Assembly: GCA_027487555.1 (NCBI GenBank)
Contig: JAIYDI010000028.1
Span: forward strand, 52,507 to 116,506
Origin: Hyphomicrobiales bacterium
GTDB taxonomy: Bacteria > Pseudomonadota > Alphaproteobacteria > Rhizobiales > Devosiaceae
Length of the DNA: 64,000 nucleotides
Reading direction: 5' to 3'
Shown here: one piece after another, positions 35,785 through 44,558 of the stretch
How positions within the stretch are numbered: position 1 is the first letter of the stretch
Layout of the letters: each line of letters begins with the position of its first letter
Position numbers and translations under genes: made by a program
The notes under the pieces: model-generated
Database searches by the model: none
Seen by the model: the letters and a program-made list of their open reading frames with translations, nothing else
Told to the model about the DNA's origin: nothing

Positions 35785-36332
35785 CCGCGGCTATCCTGCT
35801 CAGGGCGGCGACGTCTTCCGATTGGGAGGCGATCGCCGCGCTGCATGCCGAGGCGAGCCGCGTCGCCTATGCCGGCATTCTCGATCCGCATTACCTGGCG
35901 GTGACCATCAAGGTTGAAAAGCGCCAACTCTGGCATGATCGCCTGGTCAGCAATGTCGATACCTTCGGGCGCAAGATCGTGGTGGCCGACGCTGGCGGGA
36001 TGGTCGCCGGCTTTGCCTGCCTGCTGGTTGAGCATGAGCCCGAATGGGGTGTGTATCTCCACAATCTCTATACAGACGCGCGCTGGCGCGGGCAGGGCAT
36101 CGCGCGGTTGACGCTTGCTGCGGCGATTCGAGAACTGTCGGAAATTGATCTTCGGCGGCCATTGCATCTGACCGCGCTGGCGCGCAACACCCCAGCGTGC
36201 GCCATCTACGACAAGTGGGGCGGCAGGGTCGTCGAAACACAACGCCAGAATTTCAAGGGAACCCGCGACGTCGACGTCGTGCGCTACCAATGGCCCACCT
36301 GCGCTCAGCTCCTCGCGCGTCTCGGCGCCTAG
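35781..36332 (+). CDS. GNAT family N-acetyltransferase
   Basis: 183 residues with the GNAT core VYLHNLYTDARWRGQGIARL (motif A, RxxGxG/A as RGQGIA) and the late ACAIYDKWGGRVVETQRQNF. The start overlaps the upstream dehydrogenase stop (ATGA), so they are cotranscribed. The substrate is not evident. Confidence 0.87.
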   Translation: MTAAILLRAATSSDWEAIAALHAEASRVAYAGILDPHYLAVTIKVEKRQLWHDRLVSNVDTFGRKIVVADAGGMVAGFACLLVEHEPEWGVYLHNLYTDARWRGQGIARLTLAAAIRELSEIDLRRPLHLTALARNTPACAIYDKWGGRVVETQRQNFKGTRDVDVVRYQWPTCAQLLARLGA

Positions 36333-36366
36333 CCGACGCGGCACGTTGGGTGAGGCTGCTGCGGGC

Positions 36367-37341
36367 TTACTCAGCCTCCCTGTCTCCGCCAAGGAGCGAT
36401 TGGGCGCTACGAATCTTGGCTACGAGGCGCGCCGCAGCCTCGGGCAGTGTCGGGTCCGAGGCGGTCGCGACATTGGCCGCGATATGGGCTGGCTTCGTCG
36501 ACGAAATGAGAACGATGGAGCCGGGTTGCGCGTCGAGCGCCGCGCGCAGCATCAGACGCTCGAAGGTTCCCGCCACCCGCAAGTCCATCCCGATCTCATC
36601 CGACCAGGTGTTCGCCAATCCCGCGTCCTGCGCCAGGGCCTCTCGCGCCTTCGCCGCGGTCCCGCTGAAGGTCCGGTAGAGGATCGTGAAGCCGGGATGG
36701 GCGATAGGCGCATCGAGCGCCGTCCACTCAAACTGCAATACGTTCGTGAATCCCGGCGCACGCGCCTGAAGTTCGGGTATCCTGGATGAGTCGCCACCCA
36801 CTCCATAGGCGCCGATCAGACCATCCGAAACGGCGCGCTGCAAAGCGTCGGCCAAAGTCGGGTCGGTAAGGTCCGCGGCCTCTGCCTCATGCATCTGAAA
36901 CAGGTCCACCCGGTCGCGCCGCAGCCGCGCGAGGCTATATTTGAGCGATCGGATCGCGTCGTCGCCATCAAATGCCGCCTTTGCATATTGCGCGGTGATC
37001 GACCGGTTGATCGCCTGGTTCAGCGATGCCGAACGGCGCAGGCGGCGAACCACCGGGCGCAGCACTGTCCGGATGGTGCCCAGAATCGGTGAGTTGATCG
37101 GCGGGCGGATGCCATATTTGGTAGTGACGGTGACATCGTCGCCTTTGCTCGCGAGAAACCTGCCGACCAGGCTCTCCGTCTGTCCGCGGCCATAGGATCT
37201 TGCCACGTCGAAGTGCCGGATGCCGGCGGCATAGGCTGCTTCCAGCAGCCGTGCTGCGTCATCCGGTTGCAGATAGGCGCATCCGAAGCCGAGTTGCGTG
37301 GTCACCTTTCCAGATCCCGGCAGGGCTATGGCGCGCATCAT
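36367..37341 (-). CDS. Aldo/keto reductase
   Basis: 324 residues with the AKR features FDVARSYGRGQTESLVGRFL (catalytic Asp and Tyr of the tetrad) near residue 50 and DRVDLFQMHEAEAADL near 150, where the His of LFQMHE closes the tetrad. It would reduce or oxidise a carbonyl/alcohol with NADP(H). The ATG at 37341 overlaps the stop of the GMC gene upstream (ATGA), so the two form an operon; a second ATG follows at 37338. Confidence 0.88.
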   Translation of the reverse strand: MMRAIALPGSGKVTTQLGFGCAYLQPDDAARLLEAAYAAGIRHFDVARSYGRGQTESLVGRFLASKGDDVTVTTKYGIRPPINSPILGTIRTVLRPVVRRLRRSASLNQAINRSITAQYAKAAFDGDDAIRSLKYSLARLRRDRVDLFQMHEAEAADLTDPTLADALQRAVSDGLIGAYGVGGDSSRIPELQARAPGFTNVLQFEWTALDAPIAHPGFTILYRTFSGTAAKAREALAQDAGLANTWSDEIGMDLRVAGTFERLMLRAALDAQPGSIVLISSTKPAHIAANVATASDPTLPEAAARLVAKIRSAQSLLGGDREAE

Positions 37342-38936
37342 GACGAGGCCTTTGCTGAGTTGCTTAGGAAGCTGTCGTGCAGATGATCGCCCAAGCGCTC
37401 CGCGAGGGCGATTGCCGTATGGGTTGGGTTTGCATAGCCGGAACAGGGGAAGACGGCGGTACCGCATACAAATCCGTTGTCGACGGCGAACAGGCGCAAG
37501 TCGCTGTCAACCACGCCGTTCTCCTCGCTGCTCCCCATTTTAGCACCACCCAAGTGGTGGTAGCTGTCCCCTATCCACTTTGACATCCGCATTTCGACGT
37601 CATCGGAGATATCTACCCTCGCAGCCCCGAGAGCTTCGAACGTCTGCTTCACCGCCTTGGCAAAAGTCAGTATCGAGTGGGTCTCAAGGTCGGACAGGCT
37701 CCAATGCACATGCGGCTTGAATAGCCCGAGCCGGTCGCGCTCCTCAGAAAGCCGGATATGCCCGGCCGTCAGTGGCGATTGTTCGCAATGAACGATCAGC
37801 GACAGATCGCCCTTGGGTGCAAAATCGGGCTTCAACCGTCGCAACAGCGCGCTCTTGTGCCATAGCAGATACGGCAGGTGCCTAAGCATGTGGAGATAAT
37901 CCGCCGGAACAATCCTGTCGAAATGCCGGGATTTGATGAGCTTGATCGTGGTGAAGGCTCTGGAAATATTGTCAACGCCATCCGACGTTTCCACTATCGT
38001 TCCGGTGACGTCCAGGGTGCCGTGTTCCTGCTGCGTTGCGGGCGCGAGCTTGATCTTGGGGTGAAACCGCTCGGTACCCACCGAGAAATAGTTGAAGATC
38101 TGGCCGAGGTCAGCCGTCCCGACATTTGTGATCTTTGCGACATTGACCCTCAGATGGTCATGAAAGTTCCTACCGACGAGCGCGCTGCGCGTCCACGGCG
38201 CCTCCGAGCCATCGGCCAGCGGTTGCAGCAACAGTCGTGAGGTCTCGATGCCGCCCACGCACAGCGCATAGGCCGCGGCCCTGACGGCAACCTCCTCCCC
38301 TGCGGCGTTTCGACAGACTGCGCCGACGATGCGACGACCATCTGCGTCCAGTTCGAATGCCGCGACATTGGCATGCAGCAGCACGTTCAGGCCCGGCAGC
38401 GTCGCGATGGCTTCCGCATGTCGCCGCCCCATGTCCCGCTCCGGACACCATTGCGACAGGTCTGTCTGGAGGAGGGGGCCGAGGTCGGGCTGCTCGACAT
38501 TGCGCTTGGTCCACAATTCATGCTGATCGCGCGTCAGCGCCCCGAGCCCTTCGAATTCCAATGCCCTTTGGTAGTATGGCGCAAGCGTGGATTTGCTGAT
38601 CGGCCAACCGCTTCCCTCGATCCACTCGCGGCGCTCGAAGATGTGGCTGTCCATCTCGAGAATCTGTCCGCCCCATTGCGTGCTGGTGCCGCCCAACCCG
38701 CGGAACCGACCTTCGGTAAGGCCCGCGAACCGAATATCGCCGTCCGTGGAGCCTCCATAGAGTTGCTGCACCGAGGCCTCGTAGCCTTGCCCGCCGGCCT
38801 CTAGCACGACCACCTTTCTGCCGGCCTTGGCGAGGTTCAGGGCAAGGCACAGCCCTACCGGCCCTGCGCCGATGACGCAGACGTCCCAATGTGTATTGCG
38901 CACTGCCTCGGCAGCCACCGCAAATTCCTGAATCAT
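37338..38936 (-). CDS. GMC family FAD-dependent oxidoreductase
   Basis: 532 residues with the FAD-binding Rossmann motif VCVIGAGPVGLCLALNLAKA (residue about 20), GLGGTSTQWGGQILEMDSH and a C-terminal GMC domain including SYHHLGGAKMGSS with the active-site His. It would oxidise a hydroxyl group of a sugar or alcohol. Translation most likely starts at 38936 (ATGATTCAG); an ATG at 38969 would add 11 residues. The Tn7-like transposon is inserted 268-273 bp upstream and may have cut off its promoter. Confidence 0.88.
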   Translation of the reverse strand: MIQEFAVAAEAVRNTHWDVCVIGAGPVGLCLALNLAKAGRKVVVLEAGGQGYEASVQQLYGGSTDGDIRFAGLTEGRFRGLGGTSTQWGGQILEMDSHIFERREWIEGSGWPISKSTLAPYYQRALEFEGLGALTRDQHELWTKRNVEQPDLGPLLQTDLSQWCPERDMGRRHAEAIATLPGLNVLLHANVAAFELDADGRRIVGAVCRNAAGEEVAVRAAAYALCVGGIETSRLLLQPLADGSEAPWTRSALVGRNFHDHLRVNVAKITNVGTADLGQIFNYFSVGTERFHPKIKLAPATQQEHGTLDVTGTIVETSDGVDNISRAFTTIKLIKSRHFDRIVPADYLHMLRHLPYLLWHKSALLRRLKPDFAPKGDLSLIVHCEQSPLTAGHIRLSEERDRLGLFKPHVHWSLSDLETHSILTFAKAVKQTFEALGAARVDISDDVEMRMSKWIGDSYHHLGGAKMGSSEENGVVDSDLRLFAVDNGFVCGTAVFPCSGYANPTHTAIALAERLGDHLHDSFLSNSAKASS

Positions 38937-39204
38937 ATCAAAACTCGACAATGCCACCCGACAAAGCATGGCTTGAATAGTCCGGCCCGGCAATCGCGGC
39001 CACCAATTTTGGTAGGTTCCGCCCGCCAATGGTAGTCCCGCGCCGCTACAGCAGGGGCAATCGCTGGTCGACACGGCAGCGGCGACTGTGACTTTCGTGC
39101 CCGTCGCACCTGCCCAGCCTCCGGATGGCTGCGTCTCAGGCTCCGTTCGGCCCGATTGCGCGTCGCCGCCATTGCCGTCCGGGCGCCGCACCCATTCTGC
39201 CTGC

Positions 39205-39209
39205 CAAAC
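39205..39209. repeat. Target-site duplication, left copy (CAAAC)
   Basis: CAAAC directly outside the left terminal repeat; the same five bases lie directly outside the right one (62643-62647). A 5-bp duplication is the rule for Tn7-family transposition. Confidence 0.93.
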
Positions 39210-39239
39210 TGTAGGCATCCGCGATAATCTACGACTTGG
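39210..39239 (+). repeat. Left terminal inverted repeat (30 bp)
   Basis: It starts TGTAGGCATCCGCGATAATC and is identical over 30 bases to the reverse complement of 62613-62642; identity stops exactly after base 30. The 5'-TGT tip is typical of Tn7/Mu/Tn5053 relatives. Confidence 0.97.
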
Positions 39240-39326
39240 CGATGGACCATGTGTAGGAATTACAATGACTTAGCTTAGGAGGTAACTGGCATTCGTGACT
39301 TTCCTCCGCGCAAACCACCCATCTCC

Positions 39327-39400
39327 ATCCGACCCTATCCGTGATGGTTATCCGTCATAATCCGTGATATTCGCCCGGCCAAATCACCGACTTTCATCCG
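39327..39400 (+). repeat. Left subterminal ATCCG repeats (putative TnsB sites)
   Basis: ATCCG occurs at 39327, 39337, 39350, 39360 and 39396, three of them as ATCCGTGAT or ATCCGTCAT, close to ATCCGCGAT inside the terminal repeat. All point inward from the left end. Confidence 0.7.
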
Positions 39401-39424
39401 AGCATACCGCTGATCTGAGCCCAT

Positions 39425-39451
39425 GAAAAAGCCCGGCACGATGGCCGGGCT
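39425..39451 (-). terminator. Terminator of the tns operon
   Basis: On the minus strand AGCCCGGC, a 6-nt loop and GCCGGGCT are followed by TTTTT. It lies just beyond the last stop codon of the tniQ reading frame and keeps transcription inside the element. Confidence 0.85.
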
Positions 39452-39475
39452 GCAAGGTTGGCGATGTGTATCCGG

Positions 39476-39673
39476 CTACTCGAGCTTGGATCTCAGGTAG
39501 AGGTGAACCGCCTTTGGAAAACCGGGTTCCGGCAGAATGCCTCTTTCGTGCAATCTCGCCTTACAGGTCCGGACATTGACGCCGGCCTTTCTCGCCAAGT
39601 CGCGCAAGCTCACGTACTTGGCCTTGAACGCCGCGTAGACGGCGTCGTCGACCACCCTCTGCGGACACCGCCG
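39476..39673 (-). pseudogene. In-frame C-terminal extension of tniQ beyond an amber codon
   Basis: Directly after the tniQ TAG (39674-39676) the same frame stays open for 65 codons to a second TAG at 39476-39478. It encodes a helix-turn-helix-like peptide with KYVSLRDLARKAGVNVRTCK and RLHERGILPEPGFPKAVHLY, the type of segment expected at the C-terminal end of a TniQ/TnsD protein. The terminator follows 25 bp after the second stop, as if the gene originally ended here. It could be made by readthrough, or be the remnant of a nonsense mutation; there is no start codon or ribosome site of its own. Confidence 0.65.
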
Positions 39674-41290
39674 CTAAGGGTGCATACGCTCGACGGTGGG
39701 TAGGTGGACCTCGAGCATCTCCACCACGCCGGCGAAGTGGATGCCCAGGTCGGCGACGATGTCGTTGGCGGTTATGCCGCCAAGCTCCTCCCCGCGAACC
39801 AGCGGCGCGACCTCGAGCGGATCCACCAGCACCGCTGCGAAGCCTTCCACGCCTTCGAGCCGCCCCACCGACTCCAGCCTGCCATCGAGGATGAGCCTGA
39901 CGATTTCGGGTTGCCCACAGGTCAGCCACTTACGTGCAGTTGCGATCGTCTCCAGCCCGTCCGGCTTCGTCTTGTAGGGCGTCGCCCCGTTCAGCAGCCG
40001 GTCGGTGAAGGCATCGAGGTCGGCCGTGTCGAACAACGGATACCCCGACGGCACATCGACGATAGGAGCAAGGATGCCAGCCTTCACCAGCGGGCCGAAG
40101 ACCTGGCGTTCGCAGTTGATGCGCTGCTGAGCATAGAGGGCAGAGATGCCGCGGGAGAGCTTCTCCAACAGGTGGCGGTGCGGCGCCGCCGGGAACAGCA
40201 AGTGATTGTCGTAGGCGTCGGGGTCGTCGGGTACGACGCCAGCGCCGACCAGTTGCGGACGGAGGACCGAGCCGAGCAGGCCGTATTCCTTGGCCGCCGT
40301 CCAGACCGAGTGCATCTTCCGCTTCTGGACGAAGCGCCCAAAGACCATCTTGCCGGGCGCGATGGGGTAGGTCGTCTCGATGTGGTCGCGGACCCGCTCG
40401 AGCAGGGGTTCGATCTCTTCATCGCGGGTATCCTCCATCCAGTCGTGGACAATTCCCCAATCGTTATGGGCGCCATCGCGCGAGTCCCGCTCCTCTGGCC
40501 GCCGCAGGCTGCCCAGGAACTCGAGGACGTGGTCGATGCCGCGATCAACGATGGCGAAGCCGGCAGCGCCGGCCTGCTGCCAGGTGGCGTCGTCGAAGCC
40601 CAAATGCGCGGGACGCCTGCCGAACAGTGCCACGGCGCCGAGCACTTCGCAGAACCTGGCGATGATGCTGAAGCCGAGCTCCCCGAGTGCGCCCTCACCA
40701 CGGCCGAGAAAGCGATGTTCGAGGTACCTCTCGAAGTTGCTGGCCGGGCGCCGCGCCAAGTCTGCGTCCAGCTCGTCGAGCCGATCGCTAAGGGGAAGCA
40801 CACTGCCGGCGAAGTCGTGCCTCAAGTTCGACTGCTGTTCGGTTGGGATGGAGGCCAGCTGCAGGCCGTGCGTGATGCAGGTCCGGTACTGCGTCACCAA
40901 CCACTGCGGCCGCCCATAGGCATGGTGCTGCGGCCGGCGGGCTCCATCCGATGCTGCCTGCCTCACGTCGTCCCCGAGGCATTCTGGGCAGAAACGGACC
41001 ACCTGCGGCGACCGGGCCTGCAGCGTGAGGGTCTGACCGCGGAACAGCATGGCCCTCCCTTTCCGTTTGAAGGCGGCGCGATCGATGTCGCCGACGTCAT
41101 TGCCCGACACGAATGCGATGCGTTCGATCGCCTCTGCATCGCCCATCGCAAGGGCATGCAGGTTCGTCCCCATGTCGAGGCAGAAGTCGCTCGTCGTGGG
41201 CTGCAGGTTCATCAGCGCCAGTTCGCCGACATAACTCAGCAGGGTCTGGTCTGGCCTGATTGGCAGGGTCAGTCGAAGCCGGCTCACCAT
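39674..41290 (-). CDS. tniQ: TniQ family transposon targeting protein (possibly truncated by an amber codon)
   Basis: 538 residues. Near the N terminus is the TniQ layout: PDQTLLSYVGELALMN, then a zinc-finger-like region with RFCPECLGDD and YRTCITHGLQL (CxxC...C..H). TniQ/TnsD proteins recognise the target and recruit TnsC. The start overlaps the tnsC stop by 7 bases. The frame ends at TAG after VERMHP, but conserved-looking sequence continues in frame for 65 codons, so the full protein was probably about 604 residues. It is the only target selector in the element. Confidence 0.88.
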   Translation of the reverse strand: MVSRLRLTLPIRPDQTLLSYVGELALMNLQPTTSDFCLDMGTNLHALAMGDAEAIERIAFVSGNDVGDIDRAAFKRKGRAMLFRGQTLTLQARSPQVVRFCPECLGDDVRQAASDGARRPQHHAYGRPQWLVTQYRTCITHGLQLASIPTEQQSNLRHDFAGSVLPLSDRLDELDADLARRPASNFERYLEHRFLGRGEGALGELGFSIIARFCEVLGAVALFGRRPAHLGFDDATWQQAGAAGFAIVDRGIDHVLEFLGSLRRPEERDSRDGAHNDWGIVHDWMEDTRDEEIEPLLERVRDHIETTYPIAPGKMVFGRFVQKRKMHSVWTAAKEYGLLGSVLRPQLVGAGVVPDDPDAYDNHLLFPAAPHRHLLEKLSRGISALYAQQRINCERQVFGPLVKAGILAPIVDVPSGYPLFDTADLDAFTDRLLNGATPYKTKPDGLETIATARKWLTCGQPEIVRLILDGRLESVGRLEGVEGFAAVLVDPLEVAPLVRGEELGGITANDIVADLGIHFAGVVEMLEVHLPTVERMHP

Positions 41291-42402
41291 GGCGTTTTAT
41301 CCCTTTTCCTGCGGCGTTTCCTGGGTTCGGGCTCGGCGTCCTTGCGGCCACGCTGCATGACAGTATCGATCCCCGACCAGTCGTTGGCGACGAACGGGTT
41401 GTCCCGGTCCGAGCACTGCACAATCGCGCGGTAGGACTCGGCGAAGTGTTCGACCGAGAGGTGCTCTGCGGTCTCGAGCAGCGCCTCGCGGATCGCCTCG
41501 ATCACGACGTTGAGAGTCCAGCCGATCTGGTAGGTGCCGGCATGCACCAGCCGCGGCATGAACTCGCGCAGGCTTTCGTCCACGCCCAACCCCACTTCGC
41601 GGAGGTACTTGGCGATCACCTGGCGCAACTGAGGCGTGTCTGTGACCGCTGACAGCGTCGGCGACTCGACGGTGAGGAAGCGTCGCCTGAACTCACGGGT
41701 TTGGAAGAGGCTCTCGATCTCTGGCGTACCGCTCAGGATGAGGATCGGCCGGTGCTCGTGCGCCATCCAGCGCTTGAAGGTCGACTGCAGGATGGCGAGC
41801 ATGTTCGGCCCGCCATTCCCCAGGTCGTGCGCCTCGTCGATCCAGAGCCCCCAGACACCGTACGCCGACGCCATGTTGCGCACTTCTTCCCAGATGTCGC
41901 TGAGTCGAAGGTCAGCCTCCCGGGAAGCGTTGCTTCCGGCGGGGGCGACGCCACGACCTTGAGGATACATGGTGCGCAGCACTGCGAGGCCGAGAGACTT
42001 GTTCGTGACGGGCGAGGGCACGTCGATGTGCACGAAGTCACTGTCGTCGCTGCCGAACCCGTGGACCCGGGGGTGGTTCTTGAGGAACCGCCCTACCATG
42101 GTGGTCTTGCCGGCACCGGAGGCCGCCTTGACGACGATGCCAGCCCAGCGACGAATCTCGACGCCGGAGTCCTTCTCGGTCAGCAGCCGCTCGAACTGCT
42201 CGGCGAGAACGGCGTCGCGCTGCGTCTCGACGTAGAGACCGCGCAGGGCCGCAATCTTGGCCTCGACCTCGGCGGCGAAGGCGGCATCCGAGGGCTCGTC
42301 GCCCTCGGCCTCCTCCTCGTCGGGGGGATCCCAGTCGTCGAGCTCGATGGTCCCATCGAGCTCGAGTTCGAGGGTGTCGTCCCGTTTCACTTCATCGTCC
42401 AC
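41284..42402 (-). CDS. tnsC: TnsC/TniB-type AAA+ ATPase
   Basis: 372 residues: an acidic N terminus (ELELDGTIELDDWDPPDEEE), Walker A KAASGAGKTTMVGRFL near residue 95, Walker B LWIDEAHDLGNGG near 190 and sensor LILSGTPEIESLF. It is the regulator that assembles on target DNA and links TniQ to the transposase. The basic tail (PRKRRRKRDKTPW) may contact DNA or TnsB. Its start overlaps the tnsB stop by 16 bases. Confidence 0.9.
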   Translation of the reverse strand: MDDEVKRDDTLELELDGTIELDDWDPPDEEEAEGDEPSDAAFAAEVEAKIAALRGLYVETQRDAVLAEQFERLLTEKDSGVEIRRWAGIVVKAASGAGKTTMVGRFLKNHPRVHGFGSDDSDFVHIDVPSPVTNKSLGLAVLRTMYPQGRGVAPAGSNASREADLRLSDIWEEVRNMASAYGVWGLWIDEAHDLGNGGPNMLAILQSTFKRWMAHEHRPILILSGTPEIESLFQTREFRRRFLTVESPTLSAVTDTPQLRQVIAKYLREVGLGVDESLREFMPRLVHAGTYQIGWTLNVVIEAIREALLETAEHLSVEHFAESYRAIVQCSDRDNPFVANDWSGIDTVMQRGRKDAEPEPRKRRRKRDKTPW

Positions 42403-44558
42403 TTGTTTGCTCCTTTGGGCCGATGGCCGGCGTTCTTTGCAGGCGCGGGTGCGGCATCTGCCGCGGCCGGAGTTGACGGCGCGTCGTTGTCGGGCTCGAC
42501 GGCGATCCCGAGCTGGCCGTCGCGGGCAGGCTGGTCTTCCTCGGCATGTTCGTACTTGCCGAAGATCCGCTTCACCGCGGCCTCCTCGAGCTCTTCGATC
42601 GATGCGGTGGGGCGCTCGACGGCGCGGCCGCGGGCGCTTTCCTGGATGGCGCGCAGGGCCTGTTTGGCGGCCCGGCGGGCAGCCTTGCGCTTTCGGACGT
42701 CGTCGTTCGCGATCTCCTTCTGCGTGGCGGAGGCCGCGAGCCAGTCTTCGAGCCGCACGCCCCGCATGTCGGGATCGGTGCAGAGGGCCTCGTACCAGGT
42801 GTCGCCAATCTTCACCGATACGGCGCCGAGATCCTCGTGATCGCCCACGACTTCGAGCTTGCCACGGCCATGCAGGTAGTGGTGGTCGATCAGGGGGTTG
42901 GTGTAGGACAGACCGCCATAGCTAACCCCATCTCGGGTGACCTTACGAGGTTTCCGACGCCCGAACGCCACCCGGCGCCGATTAGGGTCAGGCAGGGCCC
43001 TGATGCCGTGGTCGGCAGTGGTCCTTTCCCACTCCTCGGCCGGAATCCGTCCACCGAGGCCTGCATGCGGCGAATTGTGGTAGATACCGACGATTCCGAT
43101 CACCAGGATGGCCCAGAGCTCGTCGAGCGTGAGAGAGGCCCGCCCTTCGGGTCGGTATTGTCGACGATCGACGACGTCGGATCCTGTGCGGGCGTCGAGC
43201 AGGGAATAGATCTCCGACGCGAATGTCCGGAAGATGCGCTCGCCCGCACCACGATCCTGCGGACTGGCCGCCGGCGCGATGTCGATCGGCACGTCGAGGT
43301 TGGCGAAGACTGTTCGAGACTCGTCGCTGATGTTCGAGCTGCCCTGGTCGACGGTGACGCCGCCGATGCCACCGCATTGGTGCCAGCTGAGCTGGTCGCG
43401 AAGGTGCACGGGGATGTACCTGGTCTTGTCCTCGGTGATCATGCGGATCGTCGCCACGGTCTCGGCGGCATTGCCAACCGGATAGATGCGCATGGCGAGG
43501 ATGCACTTGGTGACCACGCAAATGGCGACGCCGATGACCATCCGGCCCTTCTTGACAGCCTTCCGCTCCTTCTTGGTCATGAGGGCCCAGACCCCGCTCT
43601 CTGTCAGGAGGGTGATGACGTCGACAACGCTTTCGTCGTACTCGATGCGACCCAGCGCCTCCTGCACGTCGACCGTGCCCCGCACCGCCGGATGCATCCG
43701 CACTGCCGCGTCCTTGCCCCATGTCGCGATGGCGATCTGGAGCGGGTCGACCTTGGCCCGAGCCTTGGCGATGGTCTTGATGTCCGGTACGCGCAGCAAT
43801 TCGATCGGCTCGAACTCGGTGTCGCCCTTGGCCGCCGCAAGGGCGGCCTTGCGGGCAGCCTCGGCGTTGCGCTCGTCGATATCGTCCTCGATGTCCTCAT
43901 GGACCTGACGCAGCGAGCCCGTCATGTTCGCCTGGACGTGAAGCGCGATGATGGCAACCACTTCGAGCTGCAGTCCTGCGCGCGGGTTGCCCGACCTGAA
44001 TCGGCCGTCCCGAAGTGCCGCTAACCGGCCCTTGAGGTAGTCGCGACGCTTCTTCAGCAGCGCCGAACCAGTGATCTCAAAGCTCACGAAGGCGCGGCCC
44101 CCAAGCGACGCATCTCCGAGCTGGATGCGCTTCATCGCCTCCCGGACCCGCCGGCCGAGTTCGCCGTCGATCTGCTCCTGCACCGCTTTTGGAGTCAGCT
44201 TGACCTTGCGTGCACGACGGAGCTTCTCGAGTTCGATGATCATCGTTTCGAGAAAGCGCATCCTCATTCGCTGGTCGGGCGGGATGTCGCCAATGTACTC
44301 GACGCCCGTGATCGAGCGGGTGCTCGGCCGGCTGGGATCATGCAGCCCGGGGTGGTACCTGTAGCCGGGCTGATCCTTGATCTTCTGCCAAGCCACGTGA
44401 TCGTAGAAAGCGTCGACCCCTGGTCGGGAGACCTCCCGCAGCAGCTGGCCGCCGGGGTCGCTACGCGTGACCCGGTAGTCGACGCCGTCGATGACCACGC
44501 CATCGAACACGTCGAGTTTTTCCCAGGGACGCCTTGGCTTGTGATCCCTAGTGATCAT
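42387..44558 (-). CDS. tnsB: TnsB/TniA-type DDE transposase
   Basis: 723 residues with a Mu-type transposase/integrase core. Likely catalytic residues are Asp in IEYDESVVDVI, Asp in GGVTVDQGSSN and Glu in DRGAGERIFRTF, the last two 36 apart (D-x35-E). An N-terminal DNA-binding region and a C-terminal Mu-C-like domain (RRVAFGRRKPRKVTRDGVSY) flank it. It binds the ends and joins the 3' ends to the target. I chose the ATG at 44558, which overlaps the tnsA end by 11 bases and has AGGTGG upstream; an ATG at 44585 is also in frame. Confidence 0.92.
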   Translation of the reverse strand: MITRDHKPRRPWEKLDVFDGVVIDGVDYRVTRSDPGGQLLREVSRPGVDAFYDHVAWQKIKDQPGYRYHPGLHDPSRPSTRSITGVEYIGDIPPDQRMRMRFLETMIIELEKLRRARKVKLTPKAVQEQIDGELGRRVREAMKRIQLGDASLGGRAFVSFEITGSALLKKRRDYLKGRLAALRDGRFRSGNPRAGLQLEVVAIIALHVQANMTGSLRQVHEDIEDDIDERNAEAARKAALAAAKGDTEFEPIELLRVPDIKTIAKARAKVDPLQIAIATWGKDAAVRMHPAVRGTVDVQEALGRIEYDESVVDVITLLTESGVWALMTKKERKAVKKGRMVIGVAICVVTKCILAMRIYPVGNAAETVATIRMITEDKTRYIPVHLRDQLSWHQCGGIGGVTVDQGSSNISDESRTVFANLDVPIDIAPAASPQDRGAGERIFRTFASEIYSLLDARTGSDVVDRRQYRPEGRASLTLDELWAILVIGIVGIYHNSPHAGLGGRIPAEEWERTTADHGIRALPDPNRRRVAFGRRKPRKVTRDGVSYGGLSYTNPLIDHHYLHGRGKLEVVGDHEDLGAVSVKIGDTWYEALCTDPDMRGVRLEDWLAASATQKEIANDDVRKRKAARRAAKQALRAIQESARGRAVERPTASIEELEEAAVKRIFGKYEHAEEDQPARDGQLGIAVEPDNDAPSTPAAADAAPAPAKNAGHRPKGANKWTMK

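Noticed and set aside
38937..39209. A tRNA or glmS-like attachment gene at the left junction.
   Set aside because: No tRNA-like fold or conserved gene end is seen; the flank is upstream sequence of the GMC gene.
43490..43550. In TnsB the block VAICVVTKCILAM seemed to have Cys where relatives show Asp (AIDVxSR), suggesting a dead transposase.
   Set aside because: In integrase-fold transposases the first catalytic Asp lies earlier, in the iDhT-type block; here IEYDESVVDVI supplies it, and the other two acidic residues are present.
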